Origin: Catonella massiliensis
Lineage (GTDB): Bacteria; Bacillota; Clostridia; Lachnospirales; Lachnospiraceae
Length of the DNA: 64,000 nt
Direction: 5' to 3'
Assembly: GCF_016651435.1 (NCBI RefSeq)
Contig: NZ_JAEPRJ010000001.1
Location: 1,116,001 to 1,180,000 of the forward strand
Shown one piece after another: positions 16,479-25,946 of the stretch. The notes beneath the pieces were generated by a model, which was given only the letters and a program-made list of their open reading frames with translations, ran no database searches and was not told the origin of the DNA. How positions within the stretch are numbered: the stretch's first letter is position 1; the number at the start of each line of letters is the position of its first letter. The position numbers and the translations under genes were made by a program.

Positions 16479-17884
16479 CCGTAGATGACCCTAAGCATTA
16501 CTTTTTACAGGATTGCTATATATTTTTTTCAGTACCCCTATGTGCAGCCTTTGGGATGCTTCAATTCGGAGATATATTTAAGGCTGTTGGAATCACCCTT
16601 TTTGTCTGTGCATTTTGTATAATCTATAAGTTATATGACAGATATACCAGGGCTGCTTTAGATAATAAAAAGTGTGGAATCAAGCAGGAGATTTTTTCTG
16701 TATCAGGATTTATATTTACAGTGTGCGTTGCTGTATTCTCGGATATATCTACGCTTAGATGGCTGTTTTTGATAGGGATATTGCTATCAGTGTTTTTCTC
16801 GGGGATAATCAGCTCATTTATGTCTGTTTTCGCCTATGTGCTTATAACTACAATATTTACTGAAGCTACACCTGAGTATGTGGCAAAGAGTCTCTTAACG
16901 GCTGTTATACTTATCATTCTAACCAGATACTACTCAGACTTTGTGAGCTTGGTTTATTCGATTATCTGTTTGTTGTCATTTGAAGCAGCCTTCTTTTTGA
17001 TTCTGCACGGTATGGATATGGAAATGCTTTTTAGCCTGTACTATCTAAAGGAAGCATTGATTATAACCATCTGTGTCATAATAGGCTGGCTTATGTTTAA
17101 GCAGATAAACTCCATTATTAAAGAGGCGGAAGTTACTGAAGGCACTGAGGCTAAGGATGAAACAGTTGATTTAGATGAAAAAGATGGCAAAGCTGTATCT
17201 GATGTTATGGAGTCTGAAATAAAAGTGGCAGACGTAGAAAAAAGTAATAAAGATGTAGATACTACATCTGTAGAACAAGAAATAATCCTTACAGAAACTG
17301 TTGTAGCTGGGACTGTCGGTACTAACGATATTGTCCTAACAGATAAGGAGCCTGAAGATAAAGATTATTCGTATCTTTTAAGTGAAAATAATACTGCGTA
17401 TAAACTGATTTCAGCTAATGAAGAGCTTTTTAATAAGGCATCTAGGACTTCTAAGCTCGTTAAAGATATAGCAAAACTCATAGAAGGAAGGGTAAGTCTT
17501 GCAGAAGTAGGTAGTTTCTTTGCTGAGTGTGGAAGAGCCGTAAGCAATAACTATGTTAAAGAGGGGCTGATTCTAGCCAAAGAAAATAATTTTCCTATTG
17601 AAGTTACAGACTTTATAAAGGAGCATAATTTTAAGCTTGGTTATCCGAGGTCTAAGGAGACAGCCATAACCATGATAGTATGTAAGCTTAACCAAACCAT
17701 TGATTTCTTAGACGGTAAAGGGCTAAAGAGAAGTGTAACAGCTATAGTAGACATCGTAATGGACTCATGCTTGATGGCGGGAAGGCTTGATGCATCAGGT
17801 CTTTCTCTTAATGAATACAAATTCATAAAGGATTATCTTTTGGAGGAGGCAAGGGTAAGCTATGACTATTTTAGTGGAGAATGA
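16475..17884 (+). CDS. Degenerate PgpH/YqfF-like membrane protein without HD catalytic residues
   Basis: A 469-residue protein between phoH and ybeY, the place of pgpH (yqfF), the 7TMR-HD c-di-AMP phosphodiesterase. The N-terminal 210 residues form about seven membrane segments. An acidic, low-complexity linker follows (about 215-300), then a helical domain (about 305-469). That domain keeps PgpH landmarks: YVKEGLILAKENNFP for HVxDGxxLAKxxxLP, FIKEH, YPRSKETAITMI for YPGPKPQTKExAIIMLA, and the MDSCLMAGRLDASGLSLNE tail. The HD pair is replaced by Ala-Glu at 350-351, and the other metal ligands are also missing. The extracellular domain of normal PgpH is absent. It is therefore unlikely to hydrolyse c-di-AMP. 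It might bind nucleotide or a partner protein. Confidence 0.75.
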   Translation: MTVDDPKHYFLQDCYIFFSVPLCAAFGMLQFGDIFKAVGITLFVCAFCIIYKLYDRYTRAALDNKKCGIKQEIFSVSGFIFTVCVAVFSDISTLRWLFLIGILLSVFFSGIISSFMSVFAYVLITTIFTEATPEYVAKSLLTAVILIILTRYYSDFVSLVYSIICLLSFEAAFFLILHGMDMEMLFSLYYLKEALIITICVIIGWLMFKQINSIIKEAEVTEGTEAKDETVDLDEKDGKAVSDVMESEIKVADVEKSNKDVDTTSVEQEIILTETVVAGTVGTNDIVLTDKEPEDKDYSYLLSENNTAYKLISANEELFNKASRTSKLVKDIAKLIEGRVSLAEVGSFFAECGRAVSNNYVKEGLILAKENNFPIEVTDFIKEHNFKLGYPRSKETAITMIVCKLNQTIDFLDGKGLKRSVTAIVDIVMDSCLMAGRLDASGLSLNEYKFIKDYLLEEARVSYDYFSGE

Positions 17885-18368
17885 AGTTAATAGAGAGCTT
17901 GACTTTGATTATGAAGAAGTTATTGAAGCTGTAATTAATAAGACTCTTGAAACCGAGAACTGTCCCTATGAAACCGAGGTAAATGTGCTTCTTACGGGAA
18001 ATGGAGAAATACATACAGCTAATAAGGAATTTAGGGGAATAGATAGGCCTACGGATGTGCTTTCGTTTCCTATGGTTGACTATGATTATCCTTCTGACTT
18101 TTCTTATGTTGAAGCAAATCCTGAAAGTTATATAAATCCTGAAACAGATGAGCTCCTGCTGGGAGATATCATGATTTCTGTCGATAAAGTATATGAGCAG
18201 GCAGATGAGTATGGGCATAGCAAAAAAAGAGAATTTGCATTTCTTATTGCTCACAGTATGCTTCATTTGCTGGGATATGACCATATAGACGAGGCAGAAA
18301 GAAAAGTGATGGAAGTAAAACAAGAAGCCATACTTGATGCCCTCGGTATAACAAGAAATGGAGGATGA
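17862..18368 (+). CDS. ybeY: Endoribonuclease YbeY
   Basis: A 168-residue UPF0054 protein with the zinc-binding motif HSMLHLLGYDH (His-x3-His-x5-His) near residues 130-140 and the conserved FRGIDRPTDVLSFP segment. YbeY is a metal-dependent RNase involved in 16S rRNA 3'-end maturation and ribosome quality control. The start lies 23 bases inside the preceding gene with GGAGG upstream, so translation is probably coupled. An inserted acidic stretch (about 75-95) separates the two conserved parts, as in other clostridial members. Confidence 0.95.
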   Translation: MTILVENEVNRELDFDYEEVIEAVINKTLETENCPYETEVNVLLTGNGEIHTANKEFRGIDRPTDVLSFPMVDYDYPSDFSYVEANPESYINPETDELLLGDIMISVDKVYEQADEYGHSKKREFAFLIAHSMLHLLGYDHIDEAERKVMEVKQEAILDALGITRNGG

Positions 18369-18369
18369 T

Positions 18370-19500
18370 ATGAAAAAGAAAATATTAGTTACCGGATTAC
18401 TGGCTGTTACCTCAGTGTTTATGCTTTTATCTGCTTGTGGCAAAAAGGCAGACAATGTTACCACTTCAAGTGCAAAGACTGAGTCATCTAAAGCAGTTGT
18501 AGATAATAAGCCTGCATCAAGTCTGAATATATCATCGACTGTAACACCTGCAGGAGCTATTAAGCCTGAGTATACCAGCCCTTTAAGCGGTAAGGCTCTG
18601 GATAAAAAGTATAAGAATAAGCGTCCTTTCGCCTTTATGTTCAACAACATAGAATTTGCCTATCCACAGACAGGAACAGGCAGAGCGGACATTTTATATG
18701 AAATCCTTGCAGAGGGAGGAATCACCAGACTTATGGGAGTCTTTGACTATATGAAGGGAGATAGGATAGGCTCTGTAAGAAGTGCAAGACATTATTATGT
18801 GGACTTTGCTAATGAGTTTGATGCCATTTTTATTCATTTTGGTCAGACACATTATGCCATAGATGAGATTAAAAAACTTGGAGTAGACACTGTTTCCGGC
18901 CTATCCTGGGAGGGAGCTAAGGCATTCTACAGAGATAACACTATCCGCGCACCTCACAACGCTTTTGCAAGTGCCAAGGGTATAATGCAGGCTGTAAAGG
19001 ACAAGAAAATAAGAACGAAACCAAGAAAAGGCCTTACTTCACATTTTAATTTCTCGGATGAAGAGGTTAAAAATGATGAGAAGGGTTCATTTAAGTCGGA
19101 ATATGTGAAGGTTCCTTTTTCAGCATATATGACTCCTTACTTTACTTATGGAAAAAAGGACAAGTCTTATACCAGATTTGCTTTTGGCACCAAACATATC
19201 GATAAAGGTACAGGAAAGGCTCTTAAGTTTAAGAATATTTTTATTCAGTTTGTAAATGAGTACAACAAAGACCACAATGGCTATCAGACAATGGATTTGA
19301 TAAATCAGTCAGGAAGCGGTTATTATATAACAAACGGCAGAGGAATAAAGGTTTATTGGAAGAAGAAAGGCGACGCGGACAAGACTAAGTTCTTCTATGA
19401 CAAGGAGCATAAAAACGAAGTGCTTGTAAATACAGGTAAGACATACTACGCTGTATTTCCTGCAAATAGGAAAGATATGGTTAAATTTAAGAAAAAATAG
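18370..19500 (+). CDS. DUF3048 lipoprotein (YerB-like)
   Basis: A 376-residue lipoprotein: a basic n-region, a hydrophobic stretch and the lipobox LLSAC with Cys23, followed by a Ser/Thr-rich spacer. The mature part matches the two-part DUF3048 family (YerB of Bacillus). Landmarks are RPFAFMFNNIEFAYPQTGTGRADILYE-type sequence (about 80-110), DRIGSVRSARHYYVDFA, and a C-terminal half ending in a GKTYYAVFP strand. The ATG at 18370 follows GGAGG, and the reading frame begins just after the ybeY stop. Molecular function is unknown. Expected location is the outer face of the membrane. Confidence 0.88.
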   Translation: MKKKILVTGLLAVTSVFMLLSACGKKADNVTTSSAKTESSKAVVDNKPASSLNISSTVTPAGAIKPEYTSPLSGKALDKKYKNKRPFAFMFNNIEFAYPQTGTGRADILYEILAEGGITRLMGVFDYMKGDRIGSVRSARHYYVDFANEFDAIFIHFGQTHYAIDEIKKLGVDTVSGLSWEGAKAFYRDNTIRAPHNAFASAKGIMQAVKDKKIRTKPRKGLTSHFNFSDEEVKNDEKGSFKSEYVKVPFSAYMTPYFTYGKKDKSYTRFAFGTKHIDKGTGKALKFKNIFIQFVNEYNKDHNGYQTMDLINQSGSGYYITNGRGIKVYWKKKGDADKTKFFYDKEHKNEVLVNTGKTYYAVFPANRKDMVKFKKK

Positions 19501-19507
19501 AGGAATT

Positions 19508-20770
19508 ATGGCTAACGATATTCGTGATTTAATTATTATTGGAGGCGGTGCTTCAGGTATGCTTACAGGAATAATTGCTGCAAAGAGAGGGCAGAGCGTA
19601 AGCATACTTGAGCACAATAAGACTCTCGGTAAGAAGCTTGCCATCACAGGTAATGGGAGATGCAACTTTACCAATATTTATCAGGAACCATTCTGCTACA
19701 ATAGCGGAAATATTGAAAAATCTTATAATATTATCAATACATGGGGGAAAAAAGGAATAACAGACCTTTTTTCTTCTTTTGGTATTGAATGGATGGTAAA
19801 AAAAGGAAGGAGCTTTGACAGGGCCTACGCAGGCTATGTCTATCCTGCCGGAGAAAGTGCAAAAGAATTTGTAAACATACTTAATGATGAATTACTTAGG
19901 CTCAAGGTAAAGATTAAAACGAATATAAGTGTCACAGACATAAAGCCTATATCTGAGGGCTTTGAGATAGTTACAGAAAGTGCAGGAGGCTATTATTCAT
20001 ATTTTGCAAAGAAAGTTGTCATCGCTTGTGGAGGACTTGCTGCACCAAGTACGGGAAGTGATGGGAGTTTATTTGCGGTTATCAAGAGTCTCGGACATAC
20101 TATGATTAAACCTCTTCCTGCGCTTACATCAGTAAAAACAGATATTTCACTTTTTGCAGGCCTTAGGACTGTGGCTGAGGTTAAAGCTATAGCATATGAA
20201 GATGGTAAAGAAGAATCAATCGGCAGTGAAATAGGGGAAATCCAGTTTACCGAGCAGGGTCTTAGTGGCATACCTGTTATGCAGCTTTCAGGCAAGGTGG
20301 CAAGGGCTATAGACGAGGGTAAAAAGGTGGATTTTTTCTTGGATTTTTGTTATGAAACCTCAGAGAGCGAACTTCTTGAAATACTTAATAAACGTAGAAT
20401 AGTGTTAGCTGATAAGATTTCTGACAAATTTTTAACAGGCTTTACCTATGAGAAGATATCAAAGTATTTAACAGATTCATTTTTAGGAAGTAAAACCAAG
20501 GTAGAAGATATCCCGGATGATAAAATTATTTCGGTTACAAGGTGGCTTAAAAAGTCAAAATTTGCTATAATATCAGTTAGCGGTTTTGAAGCTGCACAGA
20601 CAACCTCAGGCGGTGTCTCGATGGACGAGGTTACAGATAATCTGGAATCAAAATTTGTTCCAGGGCTTTTCTTTGTAGGAGAGGTACTTGATGTGGATGG
20701 ACTTTGTGGAGGATACAATCTGACTTGGGCCTTTGCAAGTGCCTTAGAGGTTGGAAATGGAGGAAGATGA
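19508..20770 (+). CDS. BaiN/HI0933-family FAD-dependent oxidoreductase
   Basis: A 420-residue flavoprotein. The N-terminal dinucleotide-binding motif is IIGGGASGM at residues 10-18, followed by GKKLAITGNGRCNFTN, the hallmark of the HI0933/BaiN/RdsA group. The C-terminal FAD-contact segment is GLCGGYNLTWAFASA. Members are NAD(P)/FAD-dependent oxidoreductases. BaiN acts in bile-acid dehydroxylation, but most homologues, probably including this one, have unknown substrates. It overlaps the next gene by ATGA, and that gene is also a flavoprotein. Confidence 0.9.
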   Translation: MANDIRDLIIIGGGASGMLTGIIAAKRGQSVSILEHNKTLGKKLAITGNGRCNFTNIYQEPFCYNSGNIEKSYNIINTWGKKGITDLFSSFGIEWMVKKGRSFDRAYAGYVYPAGESAKEFVNILNDELLRLKVKIKTNISVTDIKPISEGFEIVTESAGGYYSYFAKKVVIACGGLAAPSTGSDGSLFAVIKSLGHTMIKPLPALTSVKTDISLFAGLRTVAEVKAIAYEDGKEESIGSEIGEIQFTEQGLSGIPVMQLSGKVARAIDEGKKVDFFLDFCYETSESELLEILNKRRIVLADKISDKFLTGFTYEKISKYLTDSFLGSKTKVEDIPDDKIISVTRWLKKSKFAIISVSGFEAAQTTSGGVSMDEVTDNLESKFVPGLFFVGEVLDVDGLCGGYNLTWAFASALEVGNGGR

Positions 20771-22374
20771 TAGAAGGTAAATTACTTCAGGTTTCGCAGG
20801 TAAAGCTTCCTGTAGGCTATACAGCCGAGGATGTGAGGAAGGCCTGTATTAGAAAGCTTAAGATAAATGATAATGAGATTTTGGCTTATGAAACCAAGAA
20901 AAAGTCAATTGATGCAAGAAAAAAGGATGACATACATTATAGCCTATCTGTAGTTGTTTCACTTACTGACAAGGCTTATAGCAGGATTATATCTGCAAGA
21001 AGACCCGTCCCTGATGTAACTCTCTACAAGGAAGAAAAGCTTGAGATAAAAAGAATTACAAAGACTGATGACAAAATAAGGCCTGTGATTGTGGGGAGCG
21101 GCCCTGCAGGACTCTTTTGTGCCTATGTGCTTGCCCTTTCGGGCTTAAAGCCGATTATCGTTGAACAGGGACAGGATGTAGAGAGGAGGACTGCAACTGT
21201 AGATAAGTTCTGGGAGACCGGGGAACTGTCTGAGACAACCAATGTACAGTTTGGTGAAGGAGGCGCCGGCACCTTTTCTGATGGAAAGCTAAATACCATG
21301 GTAAAGGATCCGTATAGAAGAATTCCTTTTGTGCTTGAGACCTTTGTAAGGTTCGGTGCAGATCCTGAAATCCTATACCTCAATAAGCCCCATATAGGGA
21401 CTGATGTACTTAAAGATATACTGATAAATATGCGTAAGGAGATATTATCCTTAGGCGGTAAGTATAGGTTTGAAACTAAGTTTACTGACTTTGAGACAAA
21501 GAAGGGAGATATCAGCCACATTGTGCTAAATGATGAGGAAATCCTTCCTTGTAAGGAACTGATTCTAGCCATAGGACATTCTTCAAGGGATACCTTTGAA
21601 TTGCTCTCATCAAAGGGGATAATTATGACTCCTAAGCCTTTTGCAGTAGGACTAAGGGTAGAGCACCCACAGGAAATGATAAGCAGATACCAGTACGGAA
21701 AGATGTATGACAGACTTCCGCCTGCAGATTATAAGGTGACAGCAAAAGGAGTTGAAGACAGGGGGGTGTATTCGTTTTGTATGTGTCCCGGCGGATATGT
21801 AGTCAATTCTTCTTCCGAAAAGGGAGGAACCCTTGTAAATGGTATGAGCTATAACGATAGAGGCTCCAAGAATGCCAACAGTGCAATAGTGGTAGCAGTT
21901 AATCCTGCCGATTTTGGTGCAGATGATGCACTTGCAGGAGTGAGATATCAGAGGGAACTTGAGAAAAAGACTTATGAGCTTGCAAAAGGTGCTATCCCTA
22001 TCCAGCTCTTTGGAGACTTTAAGGAGAATAAAAACAGCACAGGCTTTGGAGGGATAACCACTGTATCTAAGGGCAGAACTGAATTTGCAAATCTAAGAGA
22101 GATACTGCCTAAGTATATAAGTGAGTCAATCATCCTTGGCATGGGAAGCTTCGGTACTAAAATAAAGGGCTTTGACAGGGATGATGTAGTACTGCTTGGT
22201 GTAGAATCAAGGACCTCGTCTCCTCTTAGGATACTAAGGGATAGTGAGAGCTATGAAGCCAATATTACAGGTATATATCCTATAGGTGAGGGAGCAGGCT
22301 ATGCAGGAGGCATAACAAGTGCTGCTGTAGACGGCGTTAAGGCTGCTCTTAAGATAATAGAGAAGAGAATTTAG
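20767..22374 (+). CDS. FAD-dependent oxidoreductase, COG2509 type
   Basis: A 535-residue protein. The ATG at 20767 overlaps the stop of the preceding flavoprotein gene (ATGA) and gives an N-terminus starting MIEGKLLQVSQVKLP. The longer in-frame extension into the upstream gene has no support. A small N-terminal domain (about 1-90) precedes the FAD-binding GSGPAGLFCAYVLALSG (about 104). Then come EQGQDVERRT and QFGEGGAGTFSDGKL, which typify this uncharacterised family of dehydrogenase-like proteins. The C-terminus carries GEGAGYAGGITSAAVDG. Substrate unknown. Confidence 0.88.
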   Translation: MIEGKLLQVSQVKLPVGYTAEDVRKACIRKLKINDNEILAYETKKKSIDARKKDDIHYSLSVVVSLTDKAYSRIISARRPVPDVTLYKEEKLEIKRITKTDDKIRPVIVGSGPAGLFCAYVLALSGLKPIIVEQGQDVERRTATVDKFWETGELSETTNVQFGEGGAGTFSDGKLNTMVKDPYRRIPFVLETFVRFGADPEILYLNKPHIGTDVLKDILINMRKEILSLGGKYRFETKFTDFETKKGDISHIVLNDEEILPCKELILAIGHSSRDTFELLSSKGIIMTPKPFAVGLRVEHPQEMISRYQYGKMYDRLPPADYKVTAKGVEDRGVYSFCMCPGGYVVNSSSEKGGTLVNGMSYNDRGSKNANSAIVVAVNPADFGADDALAGVRYQRELEKKTYELAKGAIPIQLFGDFKENKNSTGFGGITTVSKGRTEFANLREILPKYISESIILGMGSFGTKIKGFDRDDVVLLGVESRTSSPLRILRDSESYEANITGIYPIGEGAGYAGGITSAAVDGVKAALKIIEKRI

Positions 22375-22384
22375 AGGTAGTAAT

Positions 22385-22969
22385 TTGCAGGATAAAAATA
22401 GTTTTAGAAAAGTTGTAAAGGATAGGAGAGGTAACGGCTTAACCGCCAATGAAGATGGAATAAATGCAGAGATAATAGTAAACAGGTATTTAGACAGTGA
22501 ATATTTTAAGAAGGCTGATATTATCTTTGCTTACTCTTCAATGAAAGATGAAATTCCGACTGAGAGAATCATACAAACTGCCTTAAAGAGTGGTAAAAGG
22601 GTTGCTCTTCCCAAGGTGATTTCTCCTGTCTCAGATGGTGCGATGATGGAATTCTTACTGGTTGACGGGGATACTTTATATGATAGGGGAGTTTATGGTA
22701 TAATGGAACCCGGATGTGGAGAGAGAGTTTCTCCTGCCTTGGGCACTAAGAGGATTGAAATCCTTATCCCGGGGCTTTGCTTTGACCTGGAGAAGAATAG
22801 AATAGGCTATGGAGGCGGGTACTATGACAGGTATTTGGCGCAGTTTGATAGAAAGAGATTTCACGTTACGGCCTTAGCCTATGAATACCAGATATTTGAG
22901 GCTGTTCCTGCCAAGGAGTATGATGGCAAGGTTGATTTAGTTATAACTGAAAACAGATGGATTGATTAG
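22385..22969 (+). CDS. 5-formyltetrahydrofolate cyclo-ligase
   Basis: A 194-residue protein that makes 5,10-methenyl-THF from 5-formyl-THF with ATP. The family motif RIGYGGGYYDRYL (about 139-151) forms the nucleotide and metal site, and the mid-protein IPGLCFD segment is also typical. I use the TTG at 22385, with GAGGTAG five bases upstream, because the N-terminal helix (SFRKVVKDRR) is part of the fold and no ATG lies early enough. The weak start suggests modest expression. Confidence 0.9.
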   Translation: MQDKNSFRKVVKDRRGNGLTANEDGINAEIIVNRYLDSEYFKKADIIFAYSSMKDEIPTERIIQTALKSGKRVALPKVISPVSDGAMMEFLLVDGDTLYDRGVYGIMEPGCGERVSPALGTKRIEILIPGLCFDLEKNRIGYGGGYYDRYLAQFDRKRFHVTALAYEYQIFEAVPAKEYDGKVDLVITENRWID

Positions 22970-23024
22970 GACGGTAATAGAGTAATCCGAATTATGACGG
23001 AAATAAAGATTAGATTGGATAAAA

Positions 23025-24563
23025 ATGGAGAATACAGTAAATAATATATTTAAGGTTGAATATGACTTTGACAAAGTAAGAGCCTTAGAACCTGTAAATG
23101 AGCCCGAGAGGCAGTTTTACTACATGGAAAAGGCTGCTGAGGTATACAAGCTTATTTGTGAAAATGCAGGTAAACGCCTTACATTTTCCTGCAATACCTT
23201 TGGATGCCAGATGAATTTTAGAGATTCAGAAAAAATAGCTGGAATACTTGAGAAGATAGGCTTTGTAAATAATGAGGATAAGAGCTCTGATTTTGTTATC
23301 CTAAATACCTGTACAATCAGGGAGAATGCAGACCAGAAGGTATATGGAAACCTGGGTTATCTTAAGAAAATGAAGGAGCTAAACCCTAACATGATGATAG
23401 CCCTTTGTGGATGTATGATGCAGGAAAATACAGTAGTGAATAAGTTAAGAGAAAGCTATTCCTTTATTGACCTTATTTATGGCACTCATAACATATACAA
23501 GCTGGCGGAACTCGTTTTTGCGATGTTTGCATCCAAGAGCTATGCCGCACACAATCCTGTAAAAAAGAACGGAAAATATAAAATTAAGCATACAATGCTT
23601 GTGGATATATGGAAAGATACCGATAAAATAGTTGAGGACCTTCCTGATGAACGCAAGTATTCATTTAAGGCGAGTGTAAATATCACCTATGGCTGCGATA
23701 ATTTCTGTACCTACTGCATAGTTCCTTATGTAAGGGGGAGGGAGAGAAGCAGGCGCCCTGAGGACATAGTTAAGGAGGTGCAGTGTCTTGCAGATGCAGG
23801 TGTAATCGAGATTATGCTCCTCGGTCAGAATGTCAATTCTTATGGGAAAGGACTTGTAAGTGAATCGGGTGAAGACATTACCTTTGCAGGACTTTTAAGA
23901 ATGATAGAAAAGGTTGATAAGATTAAGCGTATCCGCTTTATGACACCTCATCCAAAGGATTTTTCAGAGGAGCTTATTGAAGTAATTGCAGCTTCAAAGA
24001 AGATATGCAGGCACATTCACCTTCCTTTTCAGGCAGGAAGCAACAATGTGCTAAAGAGGATGAACAGGCGTTATACCAAAGAATCTTATCTTGAACTTGC
24101 AGGCAGGATAAAGAAAAGAATCCCGGAGATTGCTCTTACTACTGATATAATCGTGGGATTCCCGGGAGAGACTGAAGAGGATTTTGAGGATACTCTTGAC
24201 GTGGTTAGACAGGTTCGCTACCAGAGCGCTTATATGTTTGAGTATTCAAAGCGTACAGGGACTCCTGCCGCCGCTATGGAGGACCAGGTGGATGTAGAAG
24301 CCGTTAAAAGAAGGTTTAAGAGGCTTCAGGACACTGTGGCAGAGTATTCTGATGACAAGCTTGGAAGTCGGGTTGGACAGATGGTCGAGGTTCTTGCTGA
24401 GGAGGTCAACAGTGAGTCGCCACTTGTCATAACCGGACGTATGTCTGACAATACCTTAGTGCATTTTAGCGTGCCTACTGACAATAAGGATGATTACATT
24501 GGCAAGCTGTTAGATGTTAAAATCACTGAGAACTGCAGATTTTATCTGATGGGAGAGTTATAA
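23025..24563 (+). CDS. miaB: tRNA-2-methylthio-N6-dimethylallyladenosine synthase
   Basis: A 512-residue radical-SAM methylthiotransferase that converts i6A37 to ms2i6A37 in tRNAs. The UPF0004 domain carries three cluster Cys (SCNTFGCQMNF, LNTCTIRENA, LCGCMMQE). The radical-SAM motif is NITYGCDNFCTYCIVPYVRG (about 219-238), and a TRAM domain closes the protein (about 445-512). A leader of about 55 residues precedes the first domain, as in many clostridial MiaB proteins. The ribosome binding site in front of the ATG is weak. Confidence 0.96.
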   Translation: MENTVNNIFKVEYDFDKVRALEPVNEPERQFYYMEKAAEVYKLICENAGKRLTFSCNTFGCQMNFRDSEKIAGILEKIGFVNNEDKSSDFVILNTCTIRENADQKVYGNLGYLKKMKELNPNMMIALCGCMMQENTVVNKLRESYSFIDLIYGTHNIYKLAELVFAMFASKSYAAHNPVKKNGKYKIKHTMLVDIWKDTDKIVEDLPDERKYSFKASVNITYGCDNFCTYCIVPYVRGRERSRRPEDIVKEVQCLADAGVIEIMLLGQNVNSYGKGLVSESGEDITFAGLLRMIEKVDKIKRIRFMTPHPKDFSEELIEVIAASKKICRHIHLPFQAGSNNVLKRMNRRYTKESYLELAGRIKKRIPEIALTTDIIVGFPGETEEDFEDTLDVVRQVRYQSAYMFEYSKRTGTPAAAMEDQVDVEAVKRRFKRLQDTVAEYSDDKLGSRVGQMVEVLAEEVNSESPLVITGRMSDNTLVHFSVPTDNKDDYIGKLLDVKITENCRFYLMGEL

Positions 24564-24583
24564 CTTAGGAGATAATTGGGATT

Positions 24584-25942
24584 ATGAATATTATAATAGT
24601 TGGCTGTGGGAAAGTAGGATATGCACTTGCAAGAGAGCTTAGCAATGAGAAAAATGATATCTGCCTGATTGACAAGGATAATAAAGTCTTACAAAATGCA
24701 ATAAATATACTTGATATACAGGCTATCAGTGGTGACGGTACAAGTTATAAGATGCTTCTTGATGCGGGAGTTCAGGATGCAGACCTACTTATAGCTGTAA
24801 CTGACAAGGATGAGATTAATCTACTTGCCTGTCTTATGGCTAAGAAAGCAGGTAACTGCCAGACCATTGCCAGAGTGAGGAATCCTCAGTACTACGAGGA
24901 AATTAACTACATTAAGGAAGAACTTGGACTTTCAATGGCGATTAATCCTGAAAGGATAGCAGCCTTTGAAATAGCCAGGCTTATTCATTTCCCTTCAGCT
25001 ATGGAGGTTGATACATTCTACAAGGGTAGAGTAAACCTTATTTCACTAACCATAGGCAAAAACTCTGTGCTTGATGGGATGAGTCTCATAGACTTCTCAA
25101 AGAACACACCTGGGAATGTTCTTGTCTGCATGGTTCGCAGAAACGGAAGGGTAGAGATACCTACAGGTACCTTTGTACTAAGGGAAGGAGATACCTTCTC
25201 CTGCATATTAAAGTTTAAGGATTCCTATGATTTCTTTAACAAGGTCGGTGTTGCAGCCAAACCGATTAAAAATGTCATAATATGTGGCGGTGGTACTGTT
25301 GCTTATTACCTCTGTCTTGAACTGGTTAAGGCTAAGATAGATGTAAAGATAATCGAAACAAATGAAGCACGTTGCGCTGAGCTTTCGGAGCTCATTCCTG
25401 AAGCTATAGTTATACACGGGGACGCTACAGATAAAAGGATACTTCTTGAGGAAGGTATAGAGAATGCAGATGCTGTTGTTACGCTTACCAATATCGATGA
25501 GGAGAACATCCTGCTTTCGATGTACACCCACCACATATCTAAGGCTAAATCAATAACCAAAATTAATAAGATTGAGTTTGAGGAGGTCATAAGGGAACTT
25601 CCAATTGGCTCAGTAGTTGCACCTAAGAATATAACATCACACTACATATTAAAGTATGTACGTTCGATGCAAAACTCCAAAGGAAGCAATGTGGAGACCT
25701 TGTATAAGCTCTTTGACAATGAAGCAGAAGCAATGGAATTCCTTATCAAGTCAGACTCGAAGATAACCAAGAAAACACTTGAGAAGTTAAACCTAAAGCC
25801 CAATGTTATAGTTGCAGCCATATACAGGAACAATCAGGTTATCACACCTTCAGGTAAAGATATTATTCAAAAGGGTGACAGCGTGATTGTAATTACTACT
25901 AACACCGGTCTTGGAAGTATAGACGATATTATAGCGGAGTAA
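24584..25942 (+). CDS. trkA: Trk potassium-uptake regulatory protein TrkA
   Basis: A 452-residue cytosolic subunit with two copies of the RCK module. The first has the NAD-binding motif IVGCGKVGYALA at residue 5 and a RCK_C near 140-225. The second has IICGGGTVAYYLC near 231 and a final RCK_C. It gates the TrkH channel in response to nucleotides such as NAD(H) and ATP. It stands four bases upstream of trkH, and GGAG before trkH lies inside the end of trkA, so the two are coupled. Confidence 0.95.
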   Translation: MNIIIVGCGKVGYALARELSNEKNDICLIDKDNKVLQNAINILDIQAISGDGTSYKMLLDAGVQDADLLIAVTDKDEINLLACLMAKKAGNCQTIARVRNPQYYEEINYIKEELGLSMAINPERIAAFEIARLIHFPSAMEVDTFYKGRVNLISLTIGKNSVLDGMSLIDFSKNTPGNVLVCMVRRNGRVEIPTGTFVLREGDTFSCILKFKDSYDFFNKVGVAAKPIKNVIICGGGTVAYYLCLELVKAKIDVKIIETNEARCAELSELIPEAIVIHGDATDKRILLEEGIENADAVVTLTNIDEENILLSMYTHHISKAKSITKINKIEFEEVIRELPIGSVVAPKNITSHYILKYVRSMQNSKGSNVETLYKLFDNEAEAMEFLIKSDSKITKKTLEKLNLKPNVIVAAIYRNNQVITPSGKDIIQKGDSVIVITTNTGLGSIDDIIAE

Positions 25943-25946
25943 TGGT

